Below, piece after piece: positions 62,524-64,000 of a stretch of DNA of 64,000 nt; position 1 is the stretch's first letter; each line of letters opens with the position of its first letter. This stretch comes from Lacrimispora indolis DSM 755. Lineage in GTDB: Bacteria > Bacillota > Clostridia > Lachnospirales > Lachnospiraceae. Where the stretch lies: positions 3,266,001 through 3,330,000 of the forward strand of contig NZ_AZUI01000001.1 in NCBI RefSeq assembly GCF_000526995.1, written 5' to 3'. The position numbers and the translations under genes are program-made. Under the pieces are notes generated by a model, which was not told where the DNA came from, did no database searches, and was given only the letters and a program-made list of their open reading frames with translations.

Positions 62524-63411
62524 ATGGCGGACTACGGACTGGCGTTAGCAGGCGGCGGGACCAGAGGCGCGGCTCATGTGGGAGTATTGACGGCGCTGGA
62601 GGAAGCAGGACTTCTTCCCCAACGGATAGCAGGAGCCAGCGCCGGAAGCATTGTTGCCGGACTATATGCGGCAGGCATGAACACCGGAGATATGCGGGAA
62701 ACTGTGCGGTGGCTTTCCAAACATGGCAGAAGCCTGATTGATCCCGATATTTTAGGAATTGCCTTATTTCTGCCTCAGATTCTGCTGGGCAGGGAGACAG
62801 CGCTGAAAGGGCTCATAAAAGGAAACAGGCTCCAGCGATTCCTCTGTGATTTAACAGATGGGATGGAGATACAGGGAAACTGCCGGGGGCTGCTGATTCC
62901 GGCTGTGGATATAAACAGCGGGGATACGGTCACCTTTACTAACTTATTCAGGGAAGAGATTCCCCTTTCCGCATTAAGGCAGGAGCATGTGAAATGGGAA
63001 CGGAGCGGACTTCTCTGTGATATTATGATGGCAAGCTCTTCGGTCCCGGCCGTGTTCCAGCCAAGGCAGATGAACGGTTTTCTTCTGGTGGATGGAGGAG
63101 TGACCAACAACCTTCCTGTGGATCTTTTCATTTCGGCAGGGGAAACCAGAGTCATTGCAGTGGACATTGGAGAAGAATATGAGATGCCCCATGATTATTC
63201 CATCATTGAAACTGCATTCCATTCCTTTTCCATTATGAGCAGAGAGTTAAAGGACTGTCGTTCCAGCGGTGAGATTTTGCTCTTAAAGCCGCCTATGCCA
63301 AGAGGAGCAGGGCTTCTGACTTTTGAATGCATGGAAAAGTGTATGGAAAACGGCTATGTGTATACAAAAAAGATGATGCCCCGGATCAGGCGTGTACTGG
63401 AAAAAAGATAG
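62524..63411 (+). CDS. Patatin-like phospholipase (RssA/YchK type)
   Basis: 295 residues. Oxyanion-hole GGGTRGAAH, nucleophile elbow GASAGS, and the catalytic Asp in VDGGVTNNLPVD complete the Ser-Asp dyad of patatin hydrolases. Cytoplasmic, no signal peptide. RBS AAGGAGAATG. Likely acyl-hydrolase on phospholipids; substrate unknown. Confidence 0.92.
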   Translation: MADYGLALAGGGTRGAAHVGVLTALEEAGLLPQRIAGASAGSIVAGLYAAGMNTGDMRETVRWLSKHGRSLIDPDILGIALFLPQILLGRETALKGLIKGNRLQRFLCDLTDGMEIQGNCRGLLIPAVDINSGDTVTFTNLFREEIPLSALRQEHVKWERSGLLCDIMMASSSVPAVFQPRQMNGFLLVDGGVTNNLPVDLFISAGETRVIAVDIGEEYEMPHDYSIIETAFHSFSIMSRELKDCRSSGEILLLKPPMPRGAGLLTFECMEKCMENGYVYTKKMMPRIRRVLEKR

Positions 63412-63480
63412 GGTTACCAGGAACAAAATAGGTTTCAGGAGTGAAAGACGGGACTGAAAATATAACTTAGGTATGAACAT

Positions 63481-63532
63481 GAAACGCCGGGAACTGGGAT
63501 AGATACCAGGTTTATCCGGTTATCGGCGTTTC
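63481..63532. terminator. Terminator between convergent genes
   Basis: GAAACGCCG (63481-63489) pairs with CGGCGTTTC (63524-63532) around a 34-base loop. Confidence 0.65.
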
Positions 63533-63567
63533 CTTACATTCCTGTAAAAGAGAGCTGAAAGGTTTCT

Positions 63568-64000
63568 TCAATCAACCGCCATATACACATCCATGTAGTG
63601 GATTCCCTCTTTTCCATATTCTTTTTCAAAACACGGCAGACAGTCTTTATCATTCCATTCCAGTCCGTTTACCTGAATGTAAGCCATCAATGTTTTATAG
63701 GCATTGGGAATTAACCGGAAAGGTGATTTCATGGGTTCCTTTATGGTAATCACGGCATAACGGTGCTTTTTTTGTAAAATCACTTCGGCAAGACTGTCAT
63801 TGCATTCCACGCCTGATGATAAAATACATGCGGCGGCATACCCGTGCATATGATGCACATTGATCTGTTCCTGGGATACTATGGGGAAGTCCCAGCCTAT
63901 GATTTCCGGATCCCGGATTCCCAAATCTGCAGCCCAATCCCTTACATGCCTGATTGCATCATCTTCCGGCTCTCTGCTGATGACTGCGTATCTGATATAC
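63568..64000 (-). CDS. GyrI-like effector-binding domain protein (5' end outside window)
   Basis: An open frame of at least 144 codons runs from the right edge to a stop at 63568. Two SHS2-like halves are visible: the first ends GWDFPIVSQEQINVHHMHGYAA, the second reads YAVITIKEPMKSPFRLIPNAYKTLMAYIQVNGLEW and ends KEGIHYMDVYMAVD, the pattern of GyrI-like small-molecule-binding domains. These often form the C-terminal half of AraC- or MerR-type multidrug-sensing regulators, so an HTH may lie beyond the edge. A TTG at 63924 is not a credible start because the frame continues upstream. Confidence 0.7.
   Translation of the reverse strand, partial: YIRYAVISREPEDDAIRHVRDWAADLGIRDPEIIGWDFPIVSQEQINVHHMHGYAAACILSSGVECNDSLAEVILQKKHRYAVITIKEPMKSPFRLIPNAYKTLMAYIQVNGLEWNDKDCLPCFEKEYGKEGIHYMDVYMAVD

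Overview
The window looks like a low-to-middle GC, spore-forming Firmicute of the Clostridia, probably a Lachnospiraceae member close to Lacrimispora/Clostridium (inference from gene content: YesM/YesN-type two-component systems beside CUT1 sugar ABC loci, a SpoVB-like flippase, choline-binding-type wall repeats, NifS/NifU/MnmA order). No tRNA, rRNA or CRISPR array was recognised.

The main architectural feature is a ferrous-iron transporter gene, feoB, broken by two large serine-recombinase elements. A 134-bp piece of the FeoB gate domain (15637-15770) lies directly after recombinase 1 (14002-15636). The remaining C-terminal part of FeoB (39744-40472) lies directly after recombinase 2 (38059-39684). 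Joining the two pieces at a shared TTTCC restores the FeoB reading frame exactly, so 15771-39748 (about 24.0 kb) is an integrated element (element 2). Everything left of 15636 appears to belong to element 1, whose left end and the feoB 5' half are outside the window.

Element 1 part (1-15636): a decayed stretch; an operon of two sugar permeases, a GH38 alpha-mannosidase and a sugar-binding lipoprotein; a YesM-type kinase and YesN-type regulator; an alkylation-repair operon (ogt, AlkA-like, adaA); a MarR regulator with a membrane-anchored DUF6544-like protein; a 47-residue ORF coupled to recombinase 1.

Element 2 (15771-39748): a decayed XRE regulator, a Crh-like HPr, then a polysaccharide-use locus: GH115 glucuronidase, YesM/YesN pair, sugar-binding protein plus two permeases, SASA-type acetylesterase, CE4-type deacetylase, an orphan second binding protein, and an 1868-residue secreted multidomain protein (beta-helix, SGNH hydrolase, Ig-like repeats, wall-binding repeats). 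It ends with an AAA/PD-(D/E)XK protein and recombinase 2. Six promoters share a two-part motif with fixed 26-bp offset and fixed distance to the -10, which fits one regulon controlled by the resident YesN-type regulator. The combination suggests uptake and intracellular trimming of an acetylated, glucuronate-decorated hemicellulose (inference).

Right flank (40473-64000), ordinary chromosome: an HMA-like protein following feoB, bacteriohemerythrin, RluF-type pseudouridine synthase, NAD-dependent DNA ligase, MetA of the acetyl-CoA type, a decayed IS1182-like element, nitroreductase, GH18 chitinase, a tandem PII protein with a DUF1538 membrane protein, a molybdate locus (HTH-PBP regulator divergent from modABC, then a molbindin), a SpoVB-like flippase, nifS-nifU-mnmA, a lipoprotein amidase, a patatin-like protein, and a partial GyrI-like protein at the right edge. 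A small dispersed repeat family occurs as two tandem copies before mnmA and one inverted, longer copy before the molbindin gene.
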